A DNA stretch of 64,000 bases, taken from NCBI RefSeq assembly GCF_022458985.1, contig NC_061777.1, positions 9,154,668-9,218,667 of the forward strand. Reading direction: 5' to 3'. Shown piece after piece: positions 37,727 through 50,690 of the stretch. The DNA is from Mugil cephalus (lineage: Eukaryota > Chordata > Actinopteri > Mugiliformes > Mugilidae). The position numbers were made by a program, and so were the translations under genes. The stretch's first letter is position 1. Each line of letters begins with the position of its first letter. The notes under the pieces were generated by a model. It searched no databases. It saw nothing but the letters and a program-made list of their open reading frames with translations, and was not told the DNA's origin.

Positions 37727-37994
37727 TGTCAGCCATAACATTAAAACCGCACAGTCGCTTTCGGAACAACTTAAAAAAAAAACTTGAAAAACGGCACGAG
37801 GTGTTGACCTGGCCTCCAAATTCACTGGATCGCAAACTGATCAAGTATCTGCGGGATGCACCGGAAAGAGCCTGCTCCACAGAGACCCCCACTAACAACA
37901 TCCTGTTGCCCGACACCTCAGGGTATCCTCAGAAGGCCTCGGAGACACAAGGGAGACCTACAGGTGGTTATAATGTTATGGCTGATCGGTGTAT
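37727..37994 (+). mobile_element. Tc1/mariner-derived MITE, copy D (both ends)
   Basis: The left end tgtcagccataacattaaaa and right end ataatgttatggctgatcgg are inverted repeats. Between them only about 220 bp of the parental 3' region remains (gtgttgacctggcctccaaa, ccactaacaacatcctgttg, gacacaagggagacctac). It is flanked on the left, about 100 bp away, by a 31-base T-run. Confidence 0.85.
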
Positions 37995-39269
37995 TAGGTG
38001 TAGAGTATTTTCCACTGTCATTAATAATTAAAGCAGCATCTCTGGTGTTTAACTGTTTTCTCCTGTGTGAATTTAAACCATAAATTCTCAATCAGAAGAA
38101 ACATCAAGGTCAAGTTTTAAAGTGGAGTGGAGATCTTTCGTTTCTTCTTCTACACTCCTGATCACTTTTTTGTTTCTTGTAACAAATGACAATTGAAAGT
38201 TGCTTATGCAATGACGTCTCCACACCGACTGGAGTGACTCCAGATTTTGTTTACACACTCTTGCTCTTTCATTGCTTGTTAGCCCGGGGGCCAAATCAGC
38301 CCGGGGCGATGCATAACCCAGGGCTAAGCGTGAGAGGCAGGTGACTCCGGTGTGTCTGTGCCCCTCAGCTCTCTGACATACACCCTGCATTTTTTATTGG
38401 CGTTCATCCAGTATTTATGCCAGAGTTGGTTATATTGCAACTGTTGCCTTTCAAGGCTTGTTTTCATCTTCTGAAGTGTTTTTTCCCCCGCTCTTCCCTT
38501 CCCATTCATATTCTGTTCTCTTCCATCACCTCGAAGGGCAAAGGCTCTGAGAATAGCAAATTCTCCTTTTTCCTCATCTCACTTCAATTTGCCGTAGGGT
38601 GGGAGAGGCTGTCCTGAAAGTTTAAGTCTCTCGGTTTCATCGACCGACTGAAATAGAAGTGGCACAAACCTCTTGTCGCCCATCTTTCCGTGCTGCTAAC
38701 TTTGCTCTGAAGTTCTTTTCAATTAAACACGGTGCAATCTGCAAATATTTTTGCTGTGCGGGCACTTTTCTGGACTCTTTTTTTCCTTCTGCTCTCTTGT
38801 CTTGTTAAAATCAAAAGCGTGCGCACTTAATTTTCCCGCAATGATGTGACGGGAACATTCTTCCACCGGCTCATCTCAAAGATGCCGCGTTCGCCTGTGC
38901 TCCCTCTCTCTCCTTCTCTTCCTGCTCCTGCGAGCTCTGATTATTTACAGTTTTAATTAGTCCAAAAAATGTGGAAATGTAAGTGGAATTAGAGATGACC
39001 TAACACAGATTACCACGTGCCCTCAATTTAGGTGTAATTACCACTCCGCGTGTACAATCAGAGCTCCCTCCGCCGTGCATGTTTTCCAGCTCTCCCGTGC
39101 AGGCTGCCGTTAAGGATGTGAAGGTTGTGTTTGTCTGGCGGGACAACGCTGGAGAAGATGGACTGAAAGAGGCCTCTTTTCCCGCTCTGGTCCATCCAGC
39201 TTGTCAGTGGGTGGGTTTTTGCTGGCGGGGGGGGGGGGGGAGAATGACAGCGGGGCTCCGACGGTCCAG

Positions 39270-39400
39270 TCAAACGTAATCGCGGATTAAATTGTATATT
39301 GACATGAGCAGATTTAATTAGCCGGATTACGCAGAGAGCAAAGACAGAGGAAGCGATAATGATAGCTGTCAGTTATTATGGGATGGACCTTTTGACACGG
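39270..39400. promoter_or_regulatory. Candidate conserved non-coding element 2
   Basis: gtaatcgcggattaaattg, agatttaattagccggatta, gcaaagaca and gcgataatgatag form a dense set of homeodomain, PITX/OTX-type (ggatta), TCF-like and GATA-like words. Confidence 0.3.
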
Positions 39401-40007
39401 GCCGACACACGCATACACAGACGCCTGGTTAAAACAACGAATGTGACACACACGTATACACACATTTAGCTGAATAGCTGCCAGCTGCGGTGGAAACCTC
39501 CTCTGGAAACTTTGTTCAGGTATTCGACTGTAATTAGAGATAAATAGAACCACTCTAACCGGCCGCACAAACGCGGGATTACGCACAAACAAAGCGCCGT
39601 CCATCTCCCCAATCCCCTCCAGCCTTTGTAGGCGGGCATTTAGTCCTTTCAGGATGTTGAATGTCAGATGTAACGTGATGTATTTAGGCAACTTTTAACT
39701 GCTAATGGCCGTGGATTATGTCCGTTAGAGCGGGGAGGGGTTGACGCTCAGCCGCCATCCAGAGTTTCCATGCTTTCATGTCAAGAAAGGTCTCTTTAGT
39801 TTTCCTACTTTGCCTCTCACTCTTGTTGTCTGTCTTTGTCTGTGTGGATTTTGGATGTAGCCATATGTAGTTATGGTCAGGATGGAATTTACTGTACCGA
39901 ACCAGAAGGGACCGGAGGATGCCTGTTGTCGTCTGTCTACATTTGGTCCCGCCGATGGGAGAGTCTAACAAATAGTCAAGCCAAAGACATTATTTTTATT
40001 GGGTTGT

Positions 40008-40260
40008 CATTCTCGTGAGGAATGTCATGAGGGAGTTTCTCAAAAATTTACCGCAATCCTTTATTTGGATTTGAGAGTCGACGTCGAATTTGTTTGTCAA
40101 AGGTCGCACTCTCGTTCCCGTGAATGCGATATCTCCGGAAACGTCCTCAGGGAGTTTTATTTTAATTTGGCAGAAATGTTCACTTGGGCTCAGGGATGAA
40201 GTGGTTAGAGTTTGATGTTCTGGGGGCAAAGGTCATGGTTGCTTTGACCCTTTGGGGCGT
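40008..40260 (+). repeat. Two tandem diverged units of a teleost repeat carrying CAAAGGTCA-like words
   Basis: Each unit has gagggagttt or cagggagtttt, then a caaatttgg-like word, a ggatt/gggatga word and finally caaaggtc (40098 region and 40227-40235). The unit recurs at 40865-40985 as caaggatgaactg and gtggtcaaaggtcacc. This matches a common fish repeat family with roughly 110-130-bp monomers. Confidence 0.6.
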
Positions 40261-40769
40261 AGCTCAGCTTGTGAAATATCTTGCGTCGGCAACCTTTATC
40301 CCTTTTGTTGATGATGACATATTGTATATGCATGCTTCAGCCACCTGTTTACGCTCTCTGGACACTGTGCAAATCTGAGCCATCATTGCACTTTGTTTCA
40401 ACAAGCAGCATGGTCCTCCTTGTCCAACAGGAGATACACACATCGGATGACTTTTATTCATTAAGCTGTCCTTGGTGTGGACACGTCCTACCTACTTGAT
40501 AAGGACACCATACCCTACGATCGTCTGACTTCCTCACACTGACTGTCCCTTAAGTGTTCACGGAAATGGGGAAAAAGGGCGTCTGGCTGTGCAGCTCCCT
40601 GTGCATTAAAATTCCTCGCAGGCCGTCTTAAAATTGCCCGATCTGATCCCAGCTTTGTTGCAATTCTCAAACAGAAGGAACTAGAAAATTTTAGGGTTTG
40701 TCACTGCTTTTAAACCATTTCGAGCCTGACAAACCTGCTGATTTTACTTGTGTGTATGATGATGTATGA

Positions 40770-40985
40770 ATGATTGTAATTGTATTGTAAAATGCGTCTT
40801 GGCCAAGTTTTGCAAAAGAGATTCTCCATCTCAGTGATTAAATAAAGGTCTATATATTTGAGGACCTGAAGGATATTTCTACGTATTTGTCACAAATGTT
40901 CCCTTGAACTCAAGGATGAACTGAAAAAGATTTTGTGGTCAAAGGTCACCGGCGTAACTTAAGAATTCGTTCCTAATTATGATTT
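40770..40985 (+). repeat. Retroposon-like tail plus third CAAAGGTCA-type unit
   Basis: caagttttgcaaaagagatt, ctccatctcagtgattaaat and aaaggtctat resemble a retroposed 3' tail. From about 40865 follows another monomer of the repeat seen at 40008-40260. Confidence 0.45.
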
Positions 40986-43141
40986 TTAAATAAAGTAAAA
41001 AAATTACCATATATGTCTATAGATTAAAATGAAAAAGGGATGTCATTTAATCTCCAAAGCGTCAAAAGTCAGTATCACTGTAATATAATAATGTTCTGCC
41101 AAAACACTTAAATTAAATTCCTCTTTATTACACATATTGTAGGAATCTTACACCGATGTGGTCACAGCTGTGAGCTAGTTCTGATTTTTAATTAAAACTT
41201 ACACATTTTCCCCCACATCTACCCTTCAGACTATCTCTTTCTGCTCCGCTTTATTATTATTTCTGAATATGCTGCATGTATAGTGGCCATTAATATTCAG
41301 TTTTGTAGTTGTAATAATAAGAAATTAAAATTATATCGTGTTTAATGTGGATTTTTTTTTATTAATTCCTTAAATGTACCGCTTGGCCCTTTTTGAGTTC
41401 TTGGAGCCTGACAGAGGATTATTTTCACAGCTGTGCCTCTGTATTTTTATTATTTTCTTTTTTTACATCGCACGTACGGGGAGAGTATCAAATCTTTCTA
41501 AACTTGGCTTTGACATAGTTTTACGAAGAACAAAATGCTCTCAACAAGTTCGCTAAACCTCCAGCATAAACACATTGCCTTATAATTAGTAACGCTATAC
41601 GTAAACACGAGTTGGTTTGTATTTAAGGAATCTCCACAGGGTGCCTTGAAGTAATTCCTTTAGCAGACTTTGTTTAAAACCCCAGTTGGAGCTTCTTGTT
41701 ATTATAGAGTCAACCATGATGTGAATGCTACTGTTGATCTCGACAGTTTGTGTACAGCAGTTGAACAAACGATCTCTTCTTGTGCAATTTTTGGAGCGTT
41801 TTCCGTCATCAGGTCGTGTTCCTGAACTGAAATCCTAATGTAAACCACGTCGACCGTTTGGTGAGAAAAATCGGCTTTGGCCCATTATTTATTTATTTTA
41901 TTTTTTTCAGACTTGGAACACAATGGCTGATTAACCCTTTAATATTAAGCTGGGTCGTGTATGGGGGCTGCAGTAGCTTTTTGAACCAGTCAGAGCTCTG
42001 TACATGAGTTGTGTTTGAGTAAATGCTGCATGCAGTATGTTGTTGGAAAGCTATTTTTTTTTTTAATTCATTGATAAAAGCTGGGCTCTCTTGTCACACA
42101 TTTCAATAAATTCACATGGCACACATGACACTTCTCACACCGAAAAATGATAATTCACCGCAGATAGAACTTAAAAGAGATGGGAATTCTATGAATAGAT
42201 GAGGCGAAGGCACACTACTCTGCCCAATCCTCGACCAAATGGCCAATCAGAAAATAGTATTTGTCGTCTCCAGGTGAAATAGGAGCGACCTAACCACGCC
42301 TTCCACAAATGCACGAAAATGCGCAATGTCCAAAGAAGGAGTGGAAGTCCGTGATGTGGTAATCCCTTCATCACTTAAATTATCATTATAATTCTTCTGC
42401 TTTTTTTTTTGTTACTGTAGTTTATTATTACAGGAGCAGCGAACAAGGAAACACCATGCGACACGATCCATGCCACTGTTGCTATGCAACTGGCCAAACA
42501 ACCGCATCACCTTGGACACTGTTGTGACAACTAGCATCATTTGTTCATAGTGCTAATTCATTAATTTTTTTAGATTACACTCTTAATGTTATTTTTCTAG
42601 ATAATATCTATTTTTATTTTACTTTAATCTAATATTTTATTTTATCTTGTGGTTTTTAAGACTTTTGTGTGCAACTAAGCTACTGTTTAAATCTATATTT
42701 GCTTATGAATCATGGTAAGTTTATCTTTAAACACTTTAAACACTCCTCCCCCGCAAAATAATGTCTCTAAACTCTAAATTCAAAACTTGAGAGCCCTAAT
42801 AAAAGTGATTGTAGGATTCAACCAACAAGAACTATTTTTCTTTTTCAAATCAAAACAATAAAAAATCAGGCAATAGTTTCTATTTTATTATTATTATTTT
42901 ATTGCTCAAGAATAATAACAGTTAAAGTGATTCTGACTTTTATGATGCAACTTTAAGAGTCTTGACTTTCAAAAGACCGTGCATGCTTTGCGTATGTCCT
43001 TAGTAAGTGTTTGTTTTGTTTGTATGAAATGATAAGAGGTTGCAGCAGATTAATTAATAACGGAAATAACTCTTGACCGACTTGTTAGGATAAAGTCAAT
43101 GAGGCTTGTTATGAACTTAAGAGACGCTTTAAAGAGACAGC

Positions 43142-43423
43142 TTAGTCCACCGTGACCGCTGCTTCCATTCTCAGGATGTGGTCTAAGTTAACAGCGCATT
43201 CCTCTCCAATATCCTCCTCTCCGCTGCTCTTTTGAAGTGTCTCCGTATCGACCCGTGTCCCCAAAAAGCTGCTCTGTATTGCGCCTGTGTTCAGGTCAGC
43301 TGCTGGGCGGCCTTTGCCTGAAGAGTAATCAAATGCATTAATGAGCACTGACTTTAACTTGGACAGCCGGCTGCACTCAGACACAGACCTCGTCGATATG
43401 TTCCCTCCTGCCTTCTGCCTCAA
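43142..43423 (-). other. Unassigned open frame with plausible splice acceptor
   Basis: The open frame from about 43555 to 43142 (taa) is free of low complexity after a pyrimidine tract plus gaggcag acceptor-like site ending near 43424. The part downstream of that acceptor reads KAGGNISTRSVSEC, KSVLINAFDYSSGKGRPAAD, GAIQSSFLGTRVDTETLQ and HILRMEAAVTVD. I recognise no family. It could be the last exon of a nested antisense gene, or chance within a conserved non-coding element. Confidence 0.25.
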
Positions 43424-44814
43424 GAACAAAACAAGTTTTAGAGGGGAGGGAAAGAAAGGAAAGAGAGACGGAGAAAAAAGCCCTTTTGGAAATGTGAGCC
43501 GGTGAAGTGTTACTCTAAAGCGATATTTCACCTTGCAACACTGTTTTCTTTTCAATATTAGTTACCCGGGGAAAAGCCTATCAATAACACAAGTTAAATT
43601 ACTTTTTTTTTTTTTTCTTGGAGATGCTCTCTTTGGATTCCCCGAGCGGCTCCAAAGATGTGTTAAAAGTATTAACCTTGTGGAAAGAAAACAAAGTCGA
43701 GTGAATGACAGACATTATAATAACTAAGAAGTGGGACTGCAGACACAGCTGATTCTCTATTGTTGAGCGGCGACAGGATGCCAAAAATGACACGGGAGTC
43801 GAGTGCGGGCTTGGCGGGGCAGAAATGGAGAGCAGCCGAAGTTGTGAGGGAGACTTTGGGAGGCGGCGGCAACATTACTCTTAGCTGTAGTAGTGGTAAT
43901 TGTTCTATGCATAGACAATAAGGAGAGAAACGTTCTATGGCTATATAGCTTTGAGGTAAAAGTTATTATACGTACATGCATATTACATGCGGCTCTGATG
44001 TGGTGGGGTTTCTGAGGCACTTTGGCTTTTTATCTTTTATTGAATGTGTTTTAACTTCATTAATTCACCTTTTTACATCTCAGTGTCACAAACTGATTAG
44101 AAAGTCTTTAAATTATTGAGCAAACACAGAAAAACCTATTGGCTTTGAATAACCGTCTTCAAAAAGGAACATTAATGACCCCGTATGTGCTTTATTATGA
44201 ATGGCTTATGCACACACCATGAGGGAATACATTTTGTCCTATAATGTAAAACTAAATCACTGTATTTTTAACACCAGAAGACTCGAGAAACTATTTGCTT
44301 CATGTACAGTATACGTCGATAAATCCTCGAAGGTGCATTTGTTTGTCATGGACCGGCCTCTGCCGACGACCCTGCGGTCTGTCATCTTCTTTTCTTTTTT
44401 CATTCATCATCATTTAAGAGCTTCAAATTGTTTTTATGCCTGAGTGTTTTTTTGCTAAACCTGCCTCAAATTGCCCCTTGAGGTACAAATAATGTACTTT
44501 GGATTAAATTGAAGTCAAATAAGTGGTGCACTGGATCACAGGTCAAGTCAAATCACTACTCTCACATTAACAGCATTAACCCAGGCCTCATATTAGCACT
44601 TCTTTTTCCTTTTTTTCTTTCCATAAAAAGTCCTGATTGTATACAGCCAGTCGACTATGACTGCTGTGTTCGGTTCTCACCTGCAGAGGGCGCAGTAGGA
44701 CTGGATAAAGGCAACTCCGAGCAACACTATAGTGGGTGAGAGTGAGCGACGAGGCAGTCACATGCTCTTCTAAAGCTTAGATTGCACATAAAATATCTCA
44801 AACTTAAAAAAAAA

Positions 44815-44835
44815 AAAATATATATATATATATAT
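44815..44835. repeat. (TA)n microsatellite after an A-run
   Basis: A12 followed by nine or so TA units. Confidence 0.85.
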
Positions 44836-45690
44836 TTGAGTCATGTGTGTTCTTTCATTTTTATCATTCACACAGAGTTTCAAGTCACTTACAGCCAATT
44901 TGATTTGGACCAGAAGCACACGCTTTAAAACCTGTTGCCACATTTATTTTTTTTCCCCTGCACGTATGACGGCTGTGATTGTGCAAAGTGGATGGTTGCT
45001 GCGTGAACCTTCCGCGTGCTTCGGATGTCGTCGTGTAATTTATGTATGAATTTGAATTCCATTGAAATGAAAATAAGCGTTTTCTCACCTGTAGCCAGGG
45101 AACTCTGAATGGCCTTGGCAGCGATAATACGTAATCTCTTATTACTGTAGATGCTGTAGCGGCACTCATCTCCGTGACGTTATCAAGCTTTCGCCTGCAG
45201 CTACAGGAGCACCAAGAAAAGCACTGGAGAATGTTAATGTGAATGTGACTTCCATTTCTATCCATTTTCCCATTTTCTGTTCATTGCTTACTCTGGCTGA
45301 GAACATGGAGGGACTGCAGCCAGAGATGGGGGGTAAAGCCCCGATGAAACCCACATTTCATTTCTTTTCTTTTTTTTTTTTTTTTTCTCTCTCTTCAAGC
45401 TTTACTGGGTGGCTGGTGCACAGACTGTGAGAAATTTGCTCTGCCTTCAGGCTAATAATCCACTGCTGTTAGATTTTTACAAGCTGACACTTTGTTAAAA
45501 AAAAAAAGAGAAAAGGATGAATTTAAACAGGAGATTATGAGGGATATGAGTATAGCCGGACAAATTAGTCCATTAGTCACCATTCATTCTCGCAACAAAT
45601 TTGAGGATTTGATAATTGTGTTTGTCGCACATGATTGTACGTTGTCGGATTTGAGACTGTCAGAATTTGCTTCTTCAATGCATTGCTATA

Positions 45691-45988
45691 TAAACCGATC
45701 AGCCACAACATTAAAACCACTGAGAGGAGAAATGAATAACGTTTGAACCCATAGCAATGGCACAGACGCACACACAAAAATGGACAACTCAAGAAAACAA
45801 GAAGAACATGACAAGGTGTTGACCTGGGTCCCCAAATTCCCTAGATCCCAAACTGATGCACTGGAACAACAGACTGATCCACAGAGGCCCCTCCCCTCAT
45901 CCCACAGGACCCAAAGGTACCTGGTGGCAGACACCACAGGTCACAATGGAGATAACGATGGTCATAATGTTATGCCTGATCGGTGTAT
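45691..45988 (+). mobile_element. Tc1/mariner-derived MITE, copy E (both ends, TA flanks)
   Basis: The left end aaaccgatcagccacaacat and right end ataatgttatgcctgatcgg, with TA at both outer borders, show typical Tc1/mariner insertion. The internal part carries the same retained 3' region as copy D (aaggtgttgacctggg, cagaggccc, tggcagacacc). Confidence 0.88.
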
Positions 45989-47267
45989 ATCAGTGTTTTT
46001 CAGCCCAAGGACCCGCAAACTGATGGAGAGATTAAGTAGGGACCCCCTACCATATGTGTTCTACATTAAACTCCATTTATCCCTTTGCTAAAATATGTTG
46101 GATTCATGTTAATGTGTATTTAAATAAATCTAAATTTGTGGGGAAAAATCCCCCCCCAAAAAAAGAAAATACACAAAAATGTGTCATCAACTAACCCCCC
46201 TGTAGTTTACAGTCCATTAATTAAATAAATGAATCTACAACAAAGATAATCTGCAACCCCGGACAGCACCAATTAGATTAATTATCTTAAATAATTAACA
46301 ATTCCACTAATACTGGAAGTAATCAATAGTTGCTGTTCTTTGCTTTCCTTCACTCAAACCTGTTTGTGGACCTCGTGTAAATTTTAAACGTGGCTTCCAC
46401 CTGTGAGCCTTTATCCCATGCCCCACAGTCGATAGCCAGCAGCAAGTTGGAAAGCATATGTCAACACAACAATCGGGCGCCTTTTTATTTTTTTTTTTGG
46501 AGATCATCAATTTAGTCAAAAATATTTGGCATCCTTTTGAGTTTTCCAGAAGGACTCTGACCTGGCCAGTGTTTAAAGAGCATTGCTTTAGAGGCCCTCT
46601 GTTTATCCAGCTCCAGACAGCAGCAGCAGCAGCTTCTGACACCCAGCCAGGGATGTCACTATGATTCATGGCCCTTTCCGACACCTCGCTCATGCCTTTA
46701 CTCTTCTTAATCTCTTTGCGCTCTCCCTCCCTCCTTCTCTCTCTTGATGATGAGTTTTCCTTTTGTTTGAGAAGGGCAGGAATGATGTCATCATTTAAAG
46801 CGAGAGCCCCCGAGTCGGGATGGAGGCCTCGCCTTTAGCCCGGTGGACCCGTTTGCGTGTATCATGATGAATGGCCCTCCTCCGGGATTCTCTGGCGTCC
46901 TGTTTTTATGGAGGAAAAGAGACAGATGTGCAGCGGAGGAAAAGAGGAGAAGATTGGCCGAGAAAGAGCGTCTACCTGCCTCTGTCAGCTTATTTTAAAC
47001 TATTTTCTGTGCTGCGTTCACGCTCCCGGCCCTTCTCCTCGTCCCATCACTCTCCGCCTCTCCTCTCTCAAACAAGCCGTATCCTCCCTCCCGTTTCTCT
47101 CCCTCCGTCCTCCCCCCTCCCCCCTCCCCTCCCACTGTCTCTTCGTGATGGAGTGACGAACCTGCTCTAAATACTGACTTCATTACTGATGATTGATAAG
47201 AGGCAGAAAGACTGAGTGTCCGTATCAGCCGCTATATATGTCGCACGCGTGTGTGTACGTTGTGTGT

Positions 47268-47300
47268 GCCCCCCCCCCCCCCGCCCCCCGTCCCCCCCTC
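47268..47300. repeat. C-rich low-complexity run
   Basis: Near-homopolymer C (14 C, then gccccccgtcccccc) within a pyrimidine-rich stretch 47090-47390. Confidence 0.85.
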
Positions 47301-47389
47301 GGCCCCTCTCCCTGCGCACCATTACCCTTCCCGTCTCCCACCTCCTCACCCCTCCGCCCCTCAGACGTCAGCCTTCTGCCTCCCCCTGT

Positions 47390-47600
47390 GATGCATTCGC
47401 GGTCGGTGATGGCTGCGGCGGTTCAATACTCGGGGTAATGAATGTGTTTAATAAGCACAGTGGGTCGATGGACTTAATGAAGGTGTGACAGAGGATGGGC
47501 CTGGAGAACGCTGCTCTAACAAGACTCTAACGAGGCTCCGGGGTTAACGAGGTCACGCTATGATCGGGATTCCCTCACCTGTACAGTTAACTGCTCGTCT
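47390..47600. promoter_or_regulatory. Candidate conserved non-coding element 3
   Basis: Unique, balanced-composition sequence (gtttaataagcacag, atggacttaatgaaggtgtg, gaggtcacgctatg) directly follows low-complexity pyrimidine tracts. Confidence 0.28.
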
Positions 47601-49744
47601 CTCTCTCCGTTTTGGGCCGTCTCCTCGCCGTTCAGCGCTCTACGTTCGTCTATCCCTTCGCTTTGAGATGTTTTAATCCCCCCCCCCCACAGCAGTTTCC
47701 TCTTCCTCCCTCCTTTCCTTTATCCATCTCTCACATGCAGCTTCCTGTTAGCCTCTGTTTGATTGACGCCCATCCGTCTTTTGAAGAGCGGCCTGGCTGA
47801 AACGCTCTCGGGGAGTTCGAGCCCTTTGTTGTCTTCTGGGAAGTTTGTTTGCGAGAGTCATTCCTAGAGGCTTGGAGCTTTATTTTTTTTCTTATTTTCT
47901 TTGTGCTGCAGATGCTTACAGCTGCAAATCACTCCTTCGACAGTTTCGAATATTTGCACGTGCGGACAAAATCATTTTCCGCTTTGCTGTTGTTGATTTA
48001 AGCGATTGATTTTTGTTTTTTGCTGATTGTTCTGATTCATTTGAACGTCCAGTTGAAATGTTGTCCGGTGACTTGGTTCGTGGCTGATTGATGCCGCCCC
48101 TGGACATCACGCTGTAAAGTAGTACATGATTGTCACATCATGCAGTGTTGGTGCAGAAGCTGAAATATGGACATGTCTGGACGCTGTCTTATGGGACAGG
48201 TTTTTTTGTGAGAATGCCGATTTCATTAGGATAGAAAATAACACACAGTATTAATTTAAATTTAACTGAAAATTCCCTTTCATGCAGGATCGTGCTTGTG
48301 ATTTTTGTATTTTATTTACATTTTTCTAATATTTGAACAGTATCGCTGTAATGTGTTCTTCAGATTAAGGACAAGAAATAGTGCGACTGGATTTCTCAGA
48401 GAACTCCAGAGGGAAGATTTGTGGTTTTGGTGTTTCCTTCTGCACCTTCTCTGCACAGAGAGCAACCTGCACGTCGGTTTGCTTAAGGTCTGAAGGTGGA
48501 AACGGTTTATTTTGATTAAAGATTTAACATCGATGTAGCGCTGTTGAACTGGTTAAGCCGCTTTCTTTCTGAACACGTGATGGTTTTTGATTTGAAACCC
48601 GTCAGTGTTGTGTTTTCCTGCTGTGTTATATCAGAGTTGGAAGTACAATATAGTAAAATTATAGACAGTGCAAAATAAAATATTGTATATGGAGTTTTTA
48701 TTAATCTGTACCCGATAAACCTTCATTGTGCCGTAACTACATTCTAACTACATGCTGCTTGTCTAGATAAAAATTATTTTGTGTGGGCCACGGAAAAAAA
48801 TCACAAAACAAAGCTGTTCCATGCTTTAGAATTTGGAAAAAGGAGCTGAACAAAATAAAAGTAAGAAGAAGAACAAAGCAGCTGCTGGATGAATTTCTGT
48901 GAATTTTCTTTCTTCTTCGTTTGAACTTGTAAAACAGCCACAAAACATTCCTTGGTGGAAAAAAAAATAAAATACACATACAGTCGTTGTTGCGCCTCAC
49001 TGTCACACCTTTAGCGGGAACCTCATCCTTGCCTCACTTCCCTGGTTTTTAAGCCAGTCAGCTAAACAGCTCAGCAGATTGTAAATACCTGTGAGGTGAG
49101 CATCAGCACGTCTGCCACCTGTTGAGGCAGTACTTGATTTACGCTCCGTAGTCAGTTAAACTGAAAGGAGAAATTCCCTTTCATTCTGCTGTTTACGCGT
49201 CTGCCAGCCGACGAAGTGCCTGAACAACGAGCATTGTGTTGTGTCTTTATGACTTGCCGTGTTTTGTTGCACCAGCAGGAACTTTTTTCTTTCAAACTGA
49301 TTTGTTTTGATCGATTTCGTGTTTTTATTCCACCTTCCACTTTCGTGTTCTTTCACTTTAAATGTTCCCTCCACGTCTCTTTAGTCTCTCAGTTCTACCT
49401 AAAAATTTTGATTTGTGTTGTTTCGCACGATTGCAAAGAGTCCGTTCACCTGAGATTCGGGCTCTTTCTTTGGCCGTGCCTTCAAAGTTCTCCCTTTGTT
49501 CGAGGAACAAAAAGTTTAGCATATCGGGATATCCTTCCACTTGACCCGAGTGTTAATGAAATCACTTCCCTCCGTGTTTAATCTCTGCTATATTTTCCTC
49601 ATCTCTGTTTCCATCAGCGCGCCGCCCACTCCTGCCTCCGTGAAGCCGCCATTACTCTCTCTCCGCTTCCTCCCTCTCCGAGCGTCAGTATTTCACCCGT
49701 GGAAAAGTGTGACTTCCTGAACCTCACATTTCTTCGCCTGCCGC

Positions 49745-49870
49745 TGCGAAACCGTGTAACACCGTTATGAGATAGAGCATGGAGACAAGCAATCGATTAA
49801 TGGTGCACTTAGCTGGGCTAATTAACAGCTATGTAGAAGTGGAGAAAGCATCAGGCCGCATCTAGGAGGT
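49745..49870. promoter_or_regulatory. Candidate conserved non-coding element 4
   Basis: atcgattaat (49792-49801) and gctaattaac (49817-49826) lie within a repeat-free block (ggagacaagc, atgtagaagtggagaaagca) that has the look of a deeply conserved vertebrate enhancer. Confidence 0.35.
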
Positions 49871-50370
49871 CGTTTCCCCACCGCCAAGACCCCAGATAAC
49901 CTTTGAAAGCGTGGATCACTTTACAGGGCGGGAGGCCTTGCTGATCTGCGGACGCCTTGCACGTTGCTCCAGGTCAGGTTTTCATGGGGAAGGTTAGCAC
50001 AGGTTGCCGGGGGGAACTTCGGTTCCACTGACATTACGCTACTACCCTAATAAACACATTTAATGTGTTTAGGATGTATCTTTAGGAAGCTCTTTTTTTC
50101 TGTTCTTGCCAAATGTTACAATTTGTCTTTTTTTTGTCTTCTTCTGCAGGGTAACACATTTCTCCCGTTCGCCCTCTTTGCCGTTTTCATTCTCTTCTTC
50201 GAGAGGAGAGCGACACAAACTCTAAATTTTGCATTTTTCCTCCCTTTCTCTTTTCGCCACCCTCTTCAGCTCCAATCCGACGCACCTCCAGCGAGGATTT
50301 GTCTTAGTTAAATTAGCTCTCAATTAAAAGTGAATTCGGAGAAAATGAGCGCACTCCAGAGGGCGCAGAC

Positions 50371-50447
50371 GGGAAGGGAAGGGAAGGGAAGGGAAGGCCG
50401 AGCCGGTGGGCAAACCCGGGTGCCTGTCTGCCTGTCTGCCTGTCTGG
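50371..50447. repeat. (GGGAA)n followed by (CTGT/CTGC)n microsatellites
   Basis: Five GGGAA units at 50371-50396. A 25-bp spacer then leads to tgcctgtctgcctgtctgcc repeats at about 50421-50447. Confidence 0.85.
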
Positions 50448-50564
50448 CCGGCGTTATGTGTGTGTTTTTTTTATTTTTATTTTTTGGGGCATACGGAGTA
50501 AATTATGTGTGTGTCGCTGAGCGAAGGCACCTGATTTGCATTTAGATAAATCCCTGTGGATGTT

Positions 50565-50690
50565 TGGTTGTCATTGAGATGCAGGGGGCTGAATCCAATG
50601 GCCCCAGCGCCGCTACCTGCAGGCGAGAATATTTGTTGTGAGAGCTCTTAGCATGTGGCGCTTACCTGGAGCACTTGGCCCACTTTTTTT
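50565..50690. promoter_or_regulatory. Candidate conserved non-coding element 5
   Basis: A repeat-free block (tgaatccaatggcccc, cgctacctgcaggcg, gcgcttacctggagcac) with a CCAAT and two E-box-like ACCTG words. Confidence 0.28.
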
